DNA of 64,000 nt from Pisaster brevispinus (GCA_023634235.1 JAMKCF010000003.1:16028742-16092741); one strand, 5' to 3'. Positions 60,901-63,784 are shown, counted from the first letter of the stretch. A program made the numbers and translations. Notes: a model not told the origin generated them from the letters alone.

Positions 60901-63403
60901 TGGAGAGTCTGCTGACGGATGACGTGGAGATAAGCAGGTGTGGAAAGCACTGAAACCTATGACTAGAGTCTGCTCAGAACTATACAGTCATTAGTTGCTA
61001 TTTCATATTCGTAATGATCAAAAGGTCATTAAATAAAAAATGGGAGTAAATTTAAAAAACTAAATCACAATCAATTCACTTAGAAAATGAATGCTTCTTT
61101 TTGCCAAACAAATACTTTGAAGACCACTCGTGATCTATAAACCCATTTACCAGGAGGTCCAAAATATGCAAAAGCAATTTAATGAAACCCATACATCCCA
61201 ACATTCATAAGGATTCTATCAGAAAAGGCTCTATTGGAAAATGAGTGCAATACAAAACTGAAATTGACCTTAGCGCCCCTCTTTAAATTGGAGCAACGGC
61301 TACCAGAGCAATACTGCAGAACCTCATGGTAATAAGAGTCAACACAAAGACAAGTTCTAAATATCGATCAATAAACCAATGTATCGTTTGATATTCACAG
61401 ATGGGGTTCGGAGGGTCTGCCACCAGACGAGCTCTCAGTCCAGAACGGTATCCTGACCACCAGAGCCAGTCGCTTCCCACTCTGTATCGATCCACAGCAA
61501 CAGGCATTGAACTGGATCAAGAAGAAAGAGGAGCAAAACAACCTCAAGGTACCTGACTGTCAACAATCACTTGAAAAATTCTTTGGGACATCCAAACGCT
61601 GGCCGTGTCCAAACTTGCGACTATAACTTAAGCTGTTGCTATGGGGGTCTTATCATGTTAATGTGGTGATCCAATCGCAGTCACTGATTTGGAAACAGCC
61701 ACTCTGTGCTTACCTTGTTAATAGTCAAATGATGTTTCAGCAATCAAGTGCAGTTTGCTTAATTGCTATAGAGTTTATGTTAATCACTGAAATTGACTTT
61801 TTCATTTCTGTAATTTTTTTTTTTTGTGGTCTGCTTCTTTTAGGTGTGCACATTCAACGACCCTGACTTCCTGAAGCAGTTGGAGCTGGCCATCAAGTAT
61901 GGCTTCCCATTCCTCTTCCAGGACGTGGACGAGTACATCGACCCCGTCATTGACAATGTACTGGAGAAGAATATCAAGGGTAGGTGTTCAGACAGCGACA
62001 AAAGACTCTTCTTTTGCATTTTATTTGTCTGCTCAGAAAACCAGTATAAAGATTGTGCACAACCATGCACAGAACTAACAGTGTACTTGTGCGTAATTTT
62101 ATTATCCACTTGATCATCGATGCATTTACAAAATGATATAAAGTTGTGTCTAGCATTAAGACCATAGTGTTGATATTGAATGGTGAGATAGTAGGAGGGT
62201 AAAAATTTCATTCATCACTTCTTTAACGCAAGTGTACACAATGTACATGCCATGGCTGATAGAGCCTCTGCATGTGATGTCACAAGCCTAAAATAGCGGT
62301 CTCACTGAGGTTAATGGAGATCTATCATTGGCTTAGAAGTAGTGCTTGGCACATACACCCTTCCTTGTTTCTATTGTTTGAACGTGGTTTGTTACATTTG
62401 TACTCGCACCTAAATCCTATCAAAGCCAAGGTAGGTCAGCGTTGGTATTTCTAAAATATCTAATTGTTTATCAAGGTACAAAATATCCTGCCTGTTGTGT
62501 AGAGACGGATATATTTCTCTTTGACCTTTTATCAATTTCTGTCAGGTGCTGCTGGTCGTGAGTTCATCATCTTAGGAGACAAGGAGGTAGACTACGATCC
62601 TAACTTCAGACTCTACCTCAACACCAAGCTAGCCAACCCAAAGTACACCCCGTCGGTCTTTGGTAAAGCCATGGTCATCAACTACACTGTCACACTCAAG
62701 GTTAGTGGACTTAAGGCCTCGATACGTCCGTCATGCTGATAGGGGACTTTTGGGACGCTAGGTGGCAGCAGACTTACCGGGTCAATCCATTGTTCTCAGT
62801 AAAGTGTGCACGCTTGGAACTACATGAACAATAGATATTTACCTGGTAAGTCTGCTACCACCTAGCATTCCAAAGTCTCCCATTAGTGTATTTACAAAAC
62901 CATTACGTCTTAGGTTCTGAAACTCGTTGAAGATGTTAAAAGTAATGAATGTATCAATCACTTGTACAAAAACCAATAAATTGCGAACTTTTGTAATTTT
63001 AACCCATACATCAGTTCATGGCGCGACTGACAAGACAACCTAAAGTCGAGTTGGGGATGTATCAGTGGATACAGTACATAGTGCTTGTGCAGACTTCACT
63101 ACGTTGTATTCCCACCGTGCAAATTTTCAAATCCTTACTAAAGATTATCAATTAAGTCAATCTCTCTGTGTTCTTCAATCCTAGGGTCTTGAAGACCAGC
63201 TCCTCAGTGTCATCGTCGGCTTTGAGCGTAAGGAGCTGGAGGAGCAACGTGAGCGTCTCATCCAGGAGACCAGCGAGAACAAGAAACTTCTGAAGGATCT
63301 TGAAGACTCGCTGCTCCGTGAGCTGGCCACATCAACGGGCAACATGTTGGATAACGTAGAGCTCGTACAGACACTGGAGGAGACCAAATCCAAAGCCACA
63401 GAG
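21773..63403 (+). CDS. DNAH10: Axonemal inner-arm dynein heavy chain DNAH10 (exons 1-58, C-terminal end beyond window)
   Basis: DNAH10 is the beta heavy chain of the two-headed inner dynein arm I1/f, an ATP-driven microtubule motor in motile cilia and sperm tails. Fifty-eight exons join in phase to 3,825 codons without a stop. The N-terminal extension is residues 1-177, the tail about 178-1400, and the linker about 1400-2000. P-loops: AAA1 GPAGTGKT (2030-2037), AAA2 GPTGGGKT (2311-2318), AAA3 GDTGTSKT (2652-2659), AAA4 GVGGSGKQS (3000-3008). Walker B: CFDEFNR (2080-2086) and VFMDDMN (2716-2722). Stalk coiled coils are about 3243-3352 and 3460-3530, with the microtubule-binding domain between them. 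AAA5 and the run toward AAA6 end at 3825. An in-frame TAG at 21761-21763 fixes the start. The close match to DNAH10 signatures (for example ENMFAMELH-like and SILGSSDP motifs) separates it from other DNAH paralogues. Confidence 0.96.
22061..22141. repeat. Perfect inverted repeat, 39-bp arms, 3-bp loop
   Basis: Arms 22061-22099 and 22103-22141 are exact reverse complements around the loop GCA. The arm contains GATCGTAACCCTCCATCC and then CTCCCGACGGTC. It sits 71 bp into DNAH10 intron 1. There is no coding potential and no similar copy elsewhere in the window. Confidence 0.95.
22694..22855 (+). CDS. DNAH10: DNAH10 exon 2
   Basis: Residues 73-127, acidic and low complexity ([17 protein letters not shown]), likely disordered. 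Acceptor cttaacag|AACCC, donor GGAAAA|GTAAGG. Intron 2 (22856-23403) carries two type B SINE copies. Confidence 0.85.
23040..23240 (+). repeat. tRNA-derived SINE (type B), first of two
   Basis: A box-like GGTGGTCTAGTG, 'ctctagcaataaaaatg', then a perfect B box GGTTCGAATCCCACC. The flank 'acccgctgctaaggattcgg' just before the head is repeated before the second copy at 23265. Confidence 0.65.
23265..23365 (+). repeat. tRNA-derived SINE (type B), second, truncated
   Basis: It repeats 'acccgctgctaaggattcgg', 'ctctagcc' and 'tctagtggtaagatatctgc' of the upstream copy but stops before the B box, just ahead of exon 3. Confidence 0.6.
23404..23555 (+). CDS. DNAH10: DNAH10 exon 3
   Basis: Residues 127-177. 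A Lys run ([10 protein letters not shown]) is followed by Glu/Pro-rich sequence, a charged, probably disordered N-terminal extension. Acceptor tttccag|AAAAG, donor CAGATG|GTGAGA. Phase closes to 0. Confidence 0.8.
23729..23953 (+). CDS. DNAH10: DNAH10 exon 4
   Basis: Residues 178-252, the start of the conserved tail ([22 protein letters not shown]). Phase 0 at both ends. Intron 4 (23954-24957) carries a type A SINE and a C/A homopolymer stretch near 24367-24412. Confidence 0.93.
24003..24230 (+). mobile_element. SINE derived from tRNA-Leu(CAA), type A
   Basis: The head shows A box TGGCGGAGTGG, an anticodon arm with ACTCAAGCT, a Leu-style long variable arm, and the perfect B box GGTTCGAGTCC. 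A body 'ccttaagcaagacact...gcacataaaagaac...ggggtttctgg' follows. Acceptor-stem mismatches and several sibling copies with the same body show it is a SINE and not a tRNA gene. Confidence 0.75.
24958..25793 (+). CDS. DNAH10: DNAH10 exon 5 (largest exon, 836 nt)
   Basis: Residues 253-531, the N-terminal tail domain used for heavy-chain dimerisation and intermediate-chain binding. It contains [32 protein letters not shown] and [10 protein letters not shown], all typical of DNAH10. Acceptor cccacag|GTT, donor TTTAG|GTGAGT. Intron 5 carries a full type A SINE. Confidence 0.96.
25880..26232 (-). mobile_element. SINE type A, tRNA-Leu-derived, nearly full length
   Basis: On the minus strand the tRNA head (…ACCGCTTGGCC reversed; B box GGTTTGAGTCC) lies at about 26145-26230. 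The body with 'aaaagaacccacaacgc' and 'aaaaggggtttgcccc' runs down to about 25880. Same family as 24003 and 59530. Confidence 0.75.
26540..26738 (+). CDS. DNAH10: DNAH10 exon 6
   Basis: Residues 531-597, tail; contains [15 protein letters not shown]. Acceptor ccacag|GGAAAC, donor GCACAG|GTAAAA. Intron 6 holds 'ggcc' repeat copy 4. Confidence 0.94.
26795..26970 (+). repeat. Dispersed 'ggcc' repeat, copy 4 (rearranged)
   Basis: A short inverted piece (26795-26855, 'gggcacctctataaagg') is joined to a forward piece ('ggccttggtgccccttcaaa' to 'gaaatctgaggtct'). Confidence 0.55.
27009..27125 (+). CDS. DNAH10: DNAH10 exon 7
   Basis: Residues 598-636, tail; [16 protein letters not shown] motif. Phase 0 at both ends. 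Intron 7 (27126-27871) is AT-rich with nothing recognised. Confidence 0.94.
27872..28120 (+). CDS. DNAH10: DNAH10 exon 8
   Basis: Residues 637-719, tail; starts [11 protein letters not shown]. Phase 0 at both ends. Confidence 0.94.
28393..28569 (+). CDS. DNAH10: DNAH10 exon 9
   Basis: Residues 720-778, tail; contains [15 protein letters not shown], a conserved dynein tail motif (PP..G.I.W.R.L). Intron 9 (28570-29179) has nothing recognised. Confidence 0.94.
29180..29393 (+). CDS. DNAH10: DNAH10 exon 10
   Basis: Residues 779-850, tail; [15 protein letters not shown]. The acceptor (tttgaag|GCAAGG) is less canonical than its neighbours, so the first codons carry some doubt. The 3' part ([15 protein letters not shown]) is a variable, probably disordered insert. 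Donor CAAG|GTAAGA. Confidence 0.85.
29593..29714 (+). CDS. DNAH10: DNAH10 exon 11
   Basis: Residues 850-890, tail; [19 protein letters not shown], a strongly conserved DHC tail motif. Acceptor gttag|GTGCAG. Confidence 0.94.
29991..30077 (+). CDS. DNAH10: DNAH10 exon 12
   Basis: Residues 891-919, tail; [15 protein letters not shown]. Phase 0. Intron 12 (30078-30504) starts with a C-rich/CT tract near 30100-30130 and is otherwise AT-rich. Confidence 0.92.
30505..30618 (+). CDS. DNAH10: DNAH10 exon 13
   Basis: Residues 920-957, tail; [16 protein letters not shown] matches the conserved 'LNWxSLxIxDYI' dynein tail signature. Confidence 0.94.
30852..30995 (+). CDS. DNAH10: DNAH10 exon 14
   Basis: Residues 958-1005, tail; [15 protein letters not shown]. 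Phase 0 at both ends. Intron 14 (30996-31355) has nothing recognised. Confidence 0.93.
31356..31544 (+). CDS. DNAH10: DNAH10 exon 15
   Basis: Residues 1006-1068, tail; [19 protein letters not shown] and [15 protein letters not shown]. Intron 15 carries a minus-strand type C SINE. Confidence 0.95.
31680..31860 (-). repeat. tRNA-derived SINE, type C
   Basis: Minus-strand head TAGAAAGCTCAGTTGGTAGA (A box) with B box GGTTCAAATCC, then 'caatttgtttctttgttc'. An upstream body including 'ccagtcagaggtcata' (as read on +) is shared with 48800-49000 and 57020-57260. Confidence 0.7.
31998..32158 (+). CDS. DNAH10: DNAH10 exon 16
   Basis: Residues 1069-1122, tail; [16 protein letters not shown]. Donor GAAGG|GTAGGT gives phase 2. 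Intron 16 holds a type B SINE on the minus strand. Confidence 0.92.
32400..32650 (-). repeat. tRNA-derived SINE, type B, with second head fragment
   Basis: On the minus strand GGTGGTCTTGTGGTTAGACA and B-box-like GGTTTGAATCC (32526-32600) with the flank 'gcagtgggtatcac' that also precedes other type B copies. A second partial head ('aaccaaccacctttgccac') lies just left. Confidence 0.6.
32804..32998 (+). CDS. DNAH10: DNAH10 exon 17
   Basis: Residues 1122-1187, tail; [16 protein letters not shown], then an acidic stretch. Acceptor ctaag|ATCCAA, donor CAACAG|GTAAAC. Confidence 0.94.
33010..33110 (+). repeat. Truncated copy of the 63432-63622 MITE family
   Basis: 'gagcccaagttcaccaagct', 'gctttagcagg', 'tgtgctcagcaaaaac' and 'aggataccagtcag' follow the order seen in the full copy at the right edge. 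Confidence 0.5.
33138..33264 (+). CDS. DNAH10: DNAH10 exon 18
   Basis: Residues 1187-1229, tail; [17 protein letters not shown] and [12 protein letters not shown]. Intron 18 (33265-34123) has nothing recognised. Confidence 0.95.
34124..34288 (+). CDS. DNAH10: DNAH10 exon 19
   Basis: Residues 1230-1284, tail; [15 protein letters not shown] and [12 protein letters not shown]. Intron 19 carries a type D SINE. Confidence 0.94.
34500..34660 (+). repeat. tRNA-like SINE, type D
   Basis: Head remnant 'tgtgtcatggtgtgtcactt', then the body 'gtccttgagcaaaacact', 'cttcacccagggttaaatgg', 'tacctgtgagggaagagatt'. Same body as 4335-4520. Confidence 0.55.
34981..35256 (+). CDS. DNAH10: DNAH10 exon 20
   Basis: Residues 1285-1376, end of tail; [19 protein letters not shown] and [12 protein letters not shown]. 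Phase 0 at both ends. Intron 20 contains a four-unit minisatellite. Confidence 0.95.
35281..35715 (+). repeat. Four-unit tandem repeat, about 98-112-bp units
   Basis: Units begin at about 35281, 35390, 35488 and 35598 with TGCAAYRAGGTCGTAYGATG-like wording, continue 'gaccttgttgcaaacatgat', 'gtcgtat', 'ctggatgtaagcacaaaacc'. Copies have diverged. A 126-codon minus-strand reading frame (35277-35657) stays open through them but looks like chance. Confidence 0.8.
36048..36150 (+). CDS. DNAH10: DNAH10 exon 21
   Basis: Residues 1377-1411, at the tail/linker boundary; [12 protein letters not shown] matches the dynein 'GPG..G.DL..G' motif. Intron 21 (36151-36565) is AT-rich with nothing recognised. 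Confidence 0.93.
36566..36744 (+). CDS. DNAH10: DNAH10 exon 22
   Basis: Residues 1411-1470, linker start; [16 protein letters not shown] and [13 protein letters not shown]. Intron 22 carries a decayed type A SINE. Confidence 0.95.
36985..37240 (-). repeat. SINE type A, decayed
   Basis: Plus-strand wording 'gcaagccccttctctttta', 'acgtattgcgcaacacacag', 'gatgtctcatccaaagggta', 'gtgtctttctcagggacaca' and 'ccagaacttgagtctggtg' follows the type A order; the B box is mutated. Confidence 0.6.
37294..37505 (+). CDS. DNAH10: DNAH10 exon 23
   Basis: Residues 1471-1541, linker; [19 protein letters not shown]. Donor GAAAG|GTGAGG, phase 2. Confidence 0.95.
37808..37964 (+). CDS. DNAH10: DNAH10 exon 24
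   Basis: Residues 1541-1593, linker; [18 protein letters not shown] and [15 protein letters not shown]. Intron 24 holds 'ggcc' copy 5. Confidence 0.95.
38262..38430 (+). repeat. Dispersed 'ggcc' repeat, copy 5
   Basis: Complete-looking copy from 'gccaggaattacatggaggc' to 'gaaattccaggcctg', ending about 20 bp before the exon 25 acceptor. Confidence 0.65.
38454..38687 (+). CDS. DNAH10: DNAH10 exon 25
   Basis: Residues 1594-1671, linker; [28 protein letters not shown] and FIGPFL. Intron 25 contains a type C SINE at 39240-39380. Confidence 0.96.
39240..39380 (+). repeat. tRNA-derived SINE, type C
   Basis: 'atattgacaaaatagggaga', then TAGCTCAGTTGGTAGAGCGC (A box) and GGTTCAAGTCC (B box), then 'gtgtctttgttcacctc'. 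It is the cleanest type C head in the window, but it is preceded and followed by SINE body and so is not a tRNA gene. Confidence 0.7.
39427..39549 (+). CDS. DNAH10: DNAH10 exon 26
   Basis: Residues 1672-1712, linker; [16 protein letters not shown] and [13 protein letters not shown], near-invariant in axonemal dyneins. Donor AAGAAG|GTAGAG. Confidence 0.96.
39566..39745 (+). repeat. Dispersed 'ggcc' repeat, copy 6
   Basis: Starts only 17 bp after exon 26: 'gaggcaatttgcctctgttg', 'cccctggtcattgcatttg', 'catagaggtgctctttacc'. Confidence 0.6.
40223..40456 (+). CDS. DNAH10: DNAH10 exon 27
   Basis: Residues 1713-1790, linker; [17 protein letters not shown] and [11 protein letters not shown] are hallmark dynein linker motifs. 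Intron 27 carries a dispersed repeat. Confidence 0.97.
40670..40895 (+). repeat. Dispersed repeat shared with 15735-16020
   Basis: 'gggttggtctatatgtctgt', 'caattttgtgcataaagtg', 'ctcttagatatgtggaatgg', 'taggatatcaaggaatttg' and 'gcgctcacttt' match the intron 1 copy of the Deltex gene in order and orientation. Confidence 0.6.
40929..41155 (+). CDS. DNAH10: DNAH10 exon 28
   Basis: Residues 1791-1866, linker; [19 protein letters not shown] and [17 protein letters not shown]. Donor GAAAG|GTACGC. Intron 28 holds a repeat paired with one in intron 50. Confidence 0.96.
41536..41838 (+). repeat. About 300-bp dispersed repeat, direct partner at 58013-58335
   Basis: Shared ordered blocks: 'aagaacgttgaatccatcca', 'tttagtgaggtgacagcagg', 'caatcatgc/ttcatgcacgaat' variants, 'atcatttctcagattcaa', 'agctgcagtgc', 'ccaagtaagtttttatgg'. 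No coding capacity and no tRNA head. Confidence 0.75.
41901..42072 (+). CDS. DNAH10: DNAH10 exon 29
   Basis: Residues 1866-1923, linker; [17 protein letters not shown] and [12 protein letters not shown]. Intron 29 (42073-42503) contains a relic of the 'gctgcttaagc' MITE family near 42110-42215. Confidence 0.96.
42504..42604 (+). CDS. DNAH10: DNAH10 exon 30
   Basis: Residues 1924-1957, end of linker; [19 protein letters not shown]. Acceptor follows a long T tract; donor GACAG|GTAACA. Confidence 0.95.
42866..43049 (+). CDS. DNAH10: DNAH10 exon 31
   Basis: Residues 1957-2018, entry into AAA1; [35 protein letters not shown] and [12 protein letters not shown]. Conserved in all axonemal heavy chains. 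Confidence 0.97.
43166..43300 (+). CDS. DNAH10: DNAH10 exon 32 (AAA1 P-loop)
   Basis: Residues 2019-2063; GPAGTGKT (2030-2037) is the catalytic ATP-binding P-loop of AAA1, intact, followed by [13 protein letters not shown]. Intron 32 (43301-44030) has nothing recognised apart from poly-C near 43366. Confidence 0.98.
44031..44183 (+). CDS. DNAH10: DNAH10 exon 33 (AAA1 Walker B)
   Basis: Residues 2064-2114; [13 protein letters not shown] contains the Walker B Asp-Glu pair, followed by [14 protein letters not shown]. Intron 33 carries a type C SINE. Confidence 0.98.
44560..44720 (-). repeat. tRNA-derived SINE, type C
   Basis: Minus-strand B box GGTTCAAGTCC and A-box region 'tagcccagttagtagagcgc'. 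The body 'aaccacgaaggacactgact' (plus-strand wording) is shared with 57250-57330. Confidence 0.65.
44872..45060 (+). CDS. DNAH10: DNAH10 exon 34 (AAA1)
   Basis: Residues 2115-2177; [17 protein letters not shown] (sensor I region) and [12 protein letters not shown]. Phase 0. Confidence 0.97.
45324..45470 (+). CDS. DNAH10: DNAH10 exon 35 (AAA1 end)
   Basis: Residues 2178-2226; [18 protein letters not shown] and VMAGELKRG. Intron 35 (45471-47207, 1.7 kb) is the longest in this part and contains a DNA-transposon-like insertion. Confidence 0.97.
45488..45615 (+). repeat. Dispersed repeat shared with 62255-62385
   Basis: 'agaccccttgtgtatgacgt', 'cacaagctcaaacatcgccc', 'gaagatctatcagtggctga' match 'agagcctctgcatgtgatgt', 'cacaagcctaaaatagcggt', 'gagatctatcattggcttag' in intron 56, same orientation. 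Confidence 0.6.
45722..46826. mobile_element. Non-autonomous hAT-like DNA element (about 1.1 kb)
   Basis: Ends are inverted: CAGGCATGAGAATCTTCCGG at the left, and 'atattctcatgcctg' at the right. Subterminal CCGGA motifs cluster at both ends ('ttccggatttttccggattt'; 'aaatttttccggattttt'). The 'CAGG' terminus suggests the hAT group. The flanks (cttgtttt / tgtttttc) are only a rough match to an 8-bp duplication. The interior is CpG-richer than its surroundings and has open frames of up to 95 codons (46037-46324) without recognisable similarity. Confidence 0.55.
47208..47399 (+). CDS. DNAH10: DNAH10 exon 36 (AAA1-AAA2 junction)
   Basis: Residues 2227-2290; [17 protein letters not shown] and [15 protein letters not shown]. 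Intron 36 carries the inverted partner of the 2070 repeat. Confidence 0.97.
47595..47815. repeat. Dispersed repeat, inverted partner of 2070-2275
   Basis: Reads 'agcagcttcttggtacctag', 'gtgttataaaacaactattg', 'agatcacctcgggagtagta', 'gttttaaccatagctttcaa' in the reverse order and sense of the first copy. Confidence 0.55.
47881..47999 (+). CDS. DNAH10: DNAH10 exon 37 (AAA2 P-loop)
   Basis: Residues 2291-2330; [16 protein letters not shown] contains the AAA2 P-loop (2311-2318). Donor ACAAA|GTGAGT. Intron 37 (48000-48444) ends in a poly-C tract and has nothing else recognised. Confidence 0.97.
48445..48739 (+). CDS. DNAH10: DNAH10 exon 38 (AAA2)
   Basis: Residues 2330-2428; [16 protein letters not shown], the AAA2 Walker B-like [15 protein letters not shown], and [11 protein letters not shown]. 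Intron 38 carries type C and type D SINEs in tandem. Confidence 0.98.
48800..49000 (+). repeat. tRNA-derived SINE, type C with 5' body
   Basis: Body 'aacttgggtgtgatcatagg', 'ggcttctgactggcacccct', 'atattgacaaaatagggaga', then a head with 'ttggtagagtgccggcatg' and B box GGTTCAAATTCC. Confidence 0.65.
49070..49230 (+). repeat. tRNA-like SINE, type D
   Basis: Head 'cagttggtctagtgcactgg', then 'gacacttgtatccttgacca', 'taaatgggtacctgtgatta'. Downstream, an AAT-rich tail-like tract (49466-49490) adjoins 'aaagcgctatgtgaaattga'. Confidence 0.5.
49543..49800 (+). CDS. DNAH10: DNAH10 exon 39 (AAA2 end)
   Basis: Residues 2429-2514; [19 protein letters not shown] is the near-universal dynein AAA2 sensor motif. 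Intron 39 (49801-50292) has nothing recognised. Confidence 0.97.
50293..50556 (+). CDS. DNAH10: DNAH10 exon 40 (AAA2-AAA3 link)
   Basis: Residues 2515-2602; [13 protein letters not shown] and [12 protein letters not shown]. Ends DQDKKK|GTAATA in phase 0. Confidence 0.96.
50828..51043 (+). CDS. DNAH10: DNAH10 exon 41 (AAA3 P-loop)
   Basis: Residues 2603-2674; [18 protein letters not shown] and the AAA3 P-loop GDTGTSKT (2652-2659). Many paralogues have GESGT here; the Asp is a small difference. Intron 41 holds a type A SINE relic. Confidence 0.97.
51380..51560 (-). repeat. SINE type A, strongly decayed
   Basis: Plus-strand wording 'gggttctttagcatgcattt', 'ctcaacacatgg', 'cttcccatccaaaagatgg', 'gtcttgcctagagaaacaag' follows the type A body in order; no usable B box remains. 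Confidence 0.5.
51643..51795 (+). CDS. DNAH10: DNAH10 exon 42 (AAA3 Walker B)
   Basis: Residues 2675-2725; [36 protein letters not shown] with the AAA3 Walker B. Intron 42 (51796-52245) has nothing recognised. Confidence 0.98.
52246..52380 (+). CDS. DNAH10: DNAH10 exon 43 (AAA3)
   Basis: Residues 2726-2770; [18 protein letters not shown] (GTQQP motif) and [10 protein letters not shown]. Intron 43 contains two short direct copies of 'aaccctcctactgYctgacc' at about 52493 and 52606. Confidence 0.97.
52723..53121 (+). CDS. DNAH10: DNAH10 exon 44 (AAA3 end)
   Basis: Residues 2771-2903; [34 protein letters not shown] and [14 protein letters not shown]. Clear GC-rich codon use. Intron 44 carries retrotransposon debris. 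Confidence 0.98.
53166..53372 (+). pseudogene. Non-LTR retrotransposon C-terminal fragment
   Basis: One frame reads [59 protein letters not shown] and then stops. The 'VPVxxGALGTIP' and '[13 protein letters not shown]' words are the well-known extreme C-terminus of many LINE-encoded polyproteins. A TAG at 53301-53303 breaks it, so it is dead. An (ATA)n stretch follows near 53441-53457. Confidence 0.7.
53435..53560 (-). repeat. SINE type A tail fragment
   Basis: (ATT)n on the minus strand, preceded by 'gtgctatataagaactg' and a body end similar to 11538-11620. Confidence 0.45.
53824..53988 (+). CDS. DNAH10: DNAH10 exon 45 (AAA3-AAA4 link)
   Basis: Residues 2904-2958; [20 protein letters not shown]. 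Donor CAAGAG|GTACAG. Intron 45 (53989-54577) has nothing recognised. Confidence 0.96.
54578..54707 (+). CDS. DNAH10: DNAH10 exon 46 (AAA4 start)
   Basis: Residues 2959-3002; [19 protein letters not shown] and GHALLVGVG. The donor splits the AAA4 P-loop (GTCG|GTGAGT). Intron 46 (54708-55189) has nothing recognised. Confidence 0.97.
55190..55713 (+). CDS. DNAH10: DNAH10 exon 47 (AAA4 P-loop and core)
   Basis: Residues 3002-3176; [14 protein letters not shown] completes the AAA4 P-loop, then [12 protein letters not shown] (Walker B region), [18 protein letters not shown] and [16 protein letters not shown]. Donor GAAGAT|GTGAGT. Intron 47 (55714-56285) has nothing recognised. Confidence 0.98.
56286..56483 (+). 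CDS. DNAH10: DNAH10 exon 48 (AAA4 end)
   Basis: Residues 3177-3242; [17 protein letters not shown] and [19 protein letters not shown], the AAA4-stalk boundary. Confidence 0.97.
56739..56972 (+). CDS. DNAH10: DNAH10 exon 49 (stalk coiled coil 1)
   Basis: Residues 3243-3320; heptad-rich, Ala/Glu/Lys-rich helix ([18 protein letters not shown]...). Intron 49 carries a type C SINE. Confidence 0.96.
57020..57260 (-). repeat. tRNA-derived SINE, type C, nearly full length
   Basis: Minus strand, from body to tail: 'aacttgggtgtgatccctgg', 'ggcttctgactggcaaccca', 'aaatagggagac', head 'tagttcagtcggtagagca' with B box GGTTCAAATCC, then 'caatttgtctttgttcaacc'. Confidence 0.7.
57589..57686 (+). CDS. DNAH10: DNAH10 exon 50 (stalk)
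   Basis: Residues 3321-3353; [19 protein letters not shown] then VTEI, end of coiled coil 1. Donor ATTAG|GTGAGT. Intron 50 holds the second copy of the 41536 repeat. Confidence 0.96.
58013..58335 (+). repeat. About 300-bp dispersed repeat, direct partner of 41536-41838
   Basis: Same ordered blocks as the intron 28 copy ('aagaacgttgaatccatcca', 'gtttagtgaggtgacagcag', 'catttctcagattcaaatgc', 'ccaagtaagtttttatggtc'); the copies are clearly alignable over their full length. Confidence 0.75.
58522..58687 (+). CDS. DNAH10: DNAH10 exon 51 (microtubule-binding domain, first half)
   Basis: Residues 3353-3408; [17 protein letters not shown], then [17 protein letters not shown]. Starts A|GCTTTC in phase 2. 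Intron 51 (58688-59046) has nothing recognised beyond an AAT-rich SINE tail near 58890. Confidence 0.96.
59047..59199 (+). CDS. DNAH10: DNAH10 exon 52 (microtubule-binding domain, second half)
   Basis: Residues 3409-3459; [17 protein letters not shown], then IKPKREK, the return into the stalk. Intron 52 carries a type A SINE. Confidence 0.96.
59530..59825 (-). mobile_element. SINE type A, tRNA-Leu-derived, nearly full length
   Basis: Minus-strand head with A box TGGCCGAGCGG and B box GGTTCAAGTCC at about 59735-59820, Leu-like 'ctcaagctctggtg' anticodon arm, body 'gtgcatataaaagaacccag', 'agtaggggttaaccccc'. Confidence 0.75.
59925..60142 (+). CDS. DNAH10: DNAH10 exon 53 (stalk coiled coil 2)
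   Basis: Residues 3460-3532; heptad-rich helix then [25 protein letters not shown]. Donor GTCAG|GTGAGG. Intron 53 (60143-60715) has nothing recognised. Confidence 0.97.
60716..60937 (+). CDS. DNAH10: DNAH10 exon 54 (AAA5)
   Basis: Residues 3532-3606; [25 protein letters not shown] AAA5 motif (GD.L...AFLSY.G.F) and [11 protein letters not shown]. Intron 54 (60938-61400) has nothing recognised. Confidence 0.97.
61401..61548 (+). CDS. DNAH10: DNAH10 exon 55 (AAA5)
   Basis: Residues 3606-3655; [18 protein letters not shown] and [16 protein letters not shown]. Phase returns to 0. Confidence 0.97.
61844..61979 (+). CDS. DNAH10: DNAH10 exon 56 (AAA5)
   Basis: Residues 3656-3701; [19 protein letters not shown] and [17 protein letters not shown]. 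Intron 56 carries the partner of the 45488 repeat. Confidence 0.97.
62255..62385 (+). repeat. Dispersed repeat shared with 45488-45615
   Basis: See the intron 35 copy; 'cacaagc', 'gagatctatca' and 'tttctattgtttg' blocks are conserved in order. Confidence 0.55.
62546..62700 (+). CDS. DNAH10: DNAH10 exon 57 (AAA5)
   Basis: Residues 3701-3752; [33 protein letters not shown] and [10 protein letters not shown]. Donor CTCAAG|GTTAGT. Confidence 0.97.
62742..62881. mobile_element. Small palindromic MITE (about 140 bp)
   Basis: Ends are inverted over about 50 bp: GGGGACTTTTGGGACGCTAG... and ...CTAGCATTCCAAAGTCTCC, with 'ggtggcagcagacttacc' and its inverse 'ggtaagtctgctaccacc' further in. It lies 41 bp after exon 57. 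Confidence 0.75.
63185..63403 (+). CDS. DNAH10: DNAH10 exon 58 (AAA5 to AAA6), last exon in window
   Basis: Residues 3753-3825; [49 protein letters not shown]. Ends in phase 0 with GAG|GTGAGG. The AAA6 and C-terminal domains must lie right of base 64000. Confidence 0.97.
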
Positions 63404-63431
63404 GTGAGGTTTGTCATTGCTTTGCAACCTG

Positions 63432-63622
63432 GGGCCTATTTCATAGAGCTGCTTAAGCAGAAAATAGTGCTTAACAATATTCTGCTAAGCAAAAAGGAGC
63501 AGAATACCAGTCACAGATGATACATTTGGAATGGTGTTTTGGCTGGTAACCTTATTCTGGCAAGCATTTTTTATTGTGCTGAGGTCATTTTTGTGCTTAA
63601 GTAGCCCTATGAAGTTGGGCCC
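63432..63622. mobile_element. MITE with 'gctgcttaagca' terminal inverted repeats
   Basis: Left end GGGCCTATTTCATAGAGCTG CTTAAG; right end, reversed, GGGCCCAACTTCATAGGGCT ACTTAAG. Interior 'tgctaagcaaaaaggagcag' and 'ataccagtcac' match relics at 33010-33110 and 42110-42215. Confidence 0.65.
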
Positions 63623-63723
63623 AATTCATAAAACCTGTTCATGGCTGCCCTCAGCACAGTGTCTATTTCAGTGTTCACTTTCAATACAGGGATGCTAGCA
63701 TGTGAAATACGTTTACGCTTTAG

Positions 63724-63784
63724 CAAAATTTTATGCTACAAGAAGTACCATTATTAACGGTACTTCTTGTAGCATAAAATTTTG
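63724..63784. repeat. Perfect inverted repeat, 26-bp arms, 9-bp loop
   Basis: Arms 63724-63749 and 63759-63784 ('ttatgctacaagaagtacc' and its exact inverse) flank the loop ATTATTAAC. Immediately followed by the 16-bp tandem array. Confidence 0.9.
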
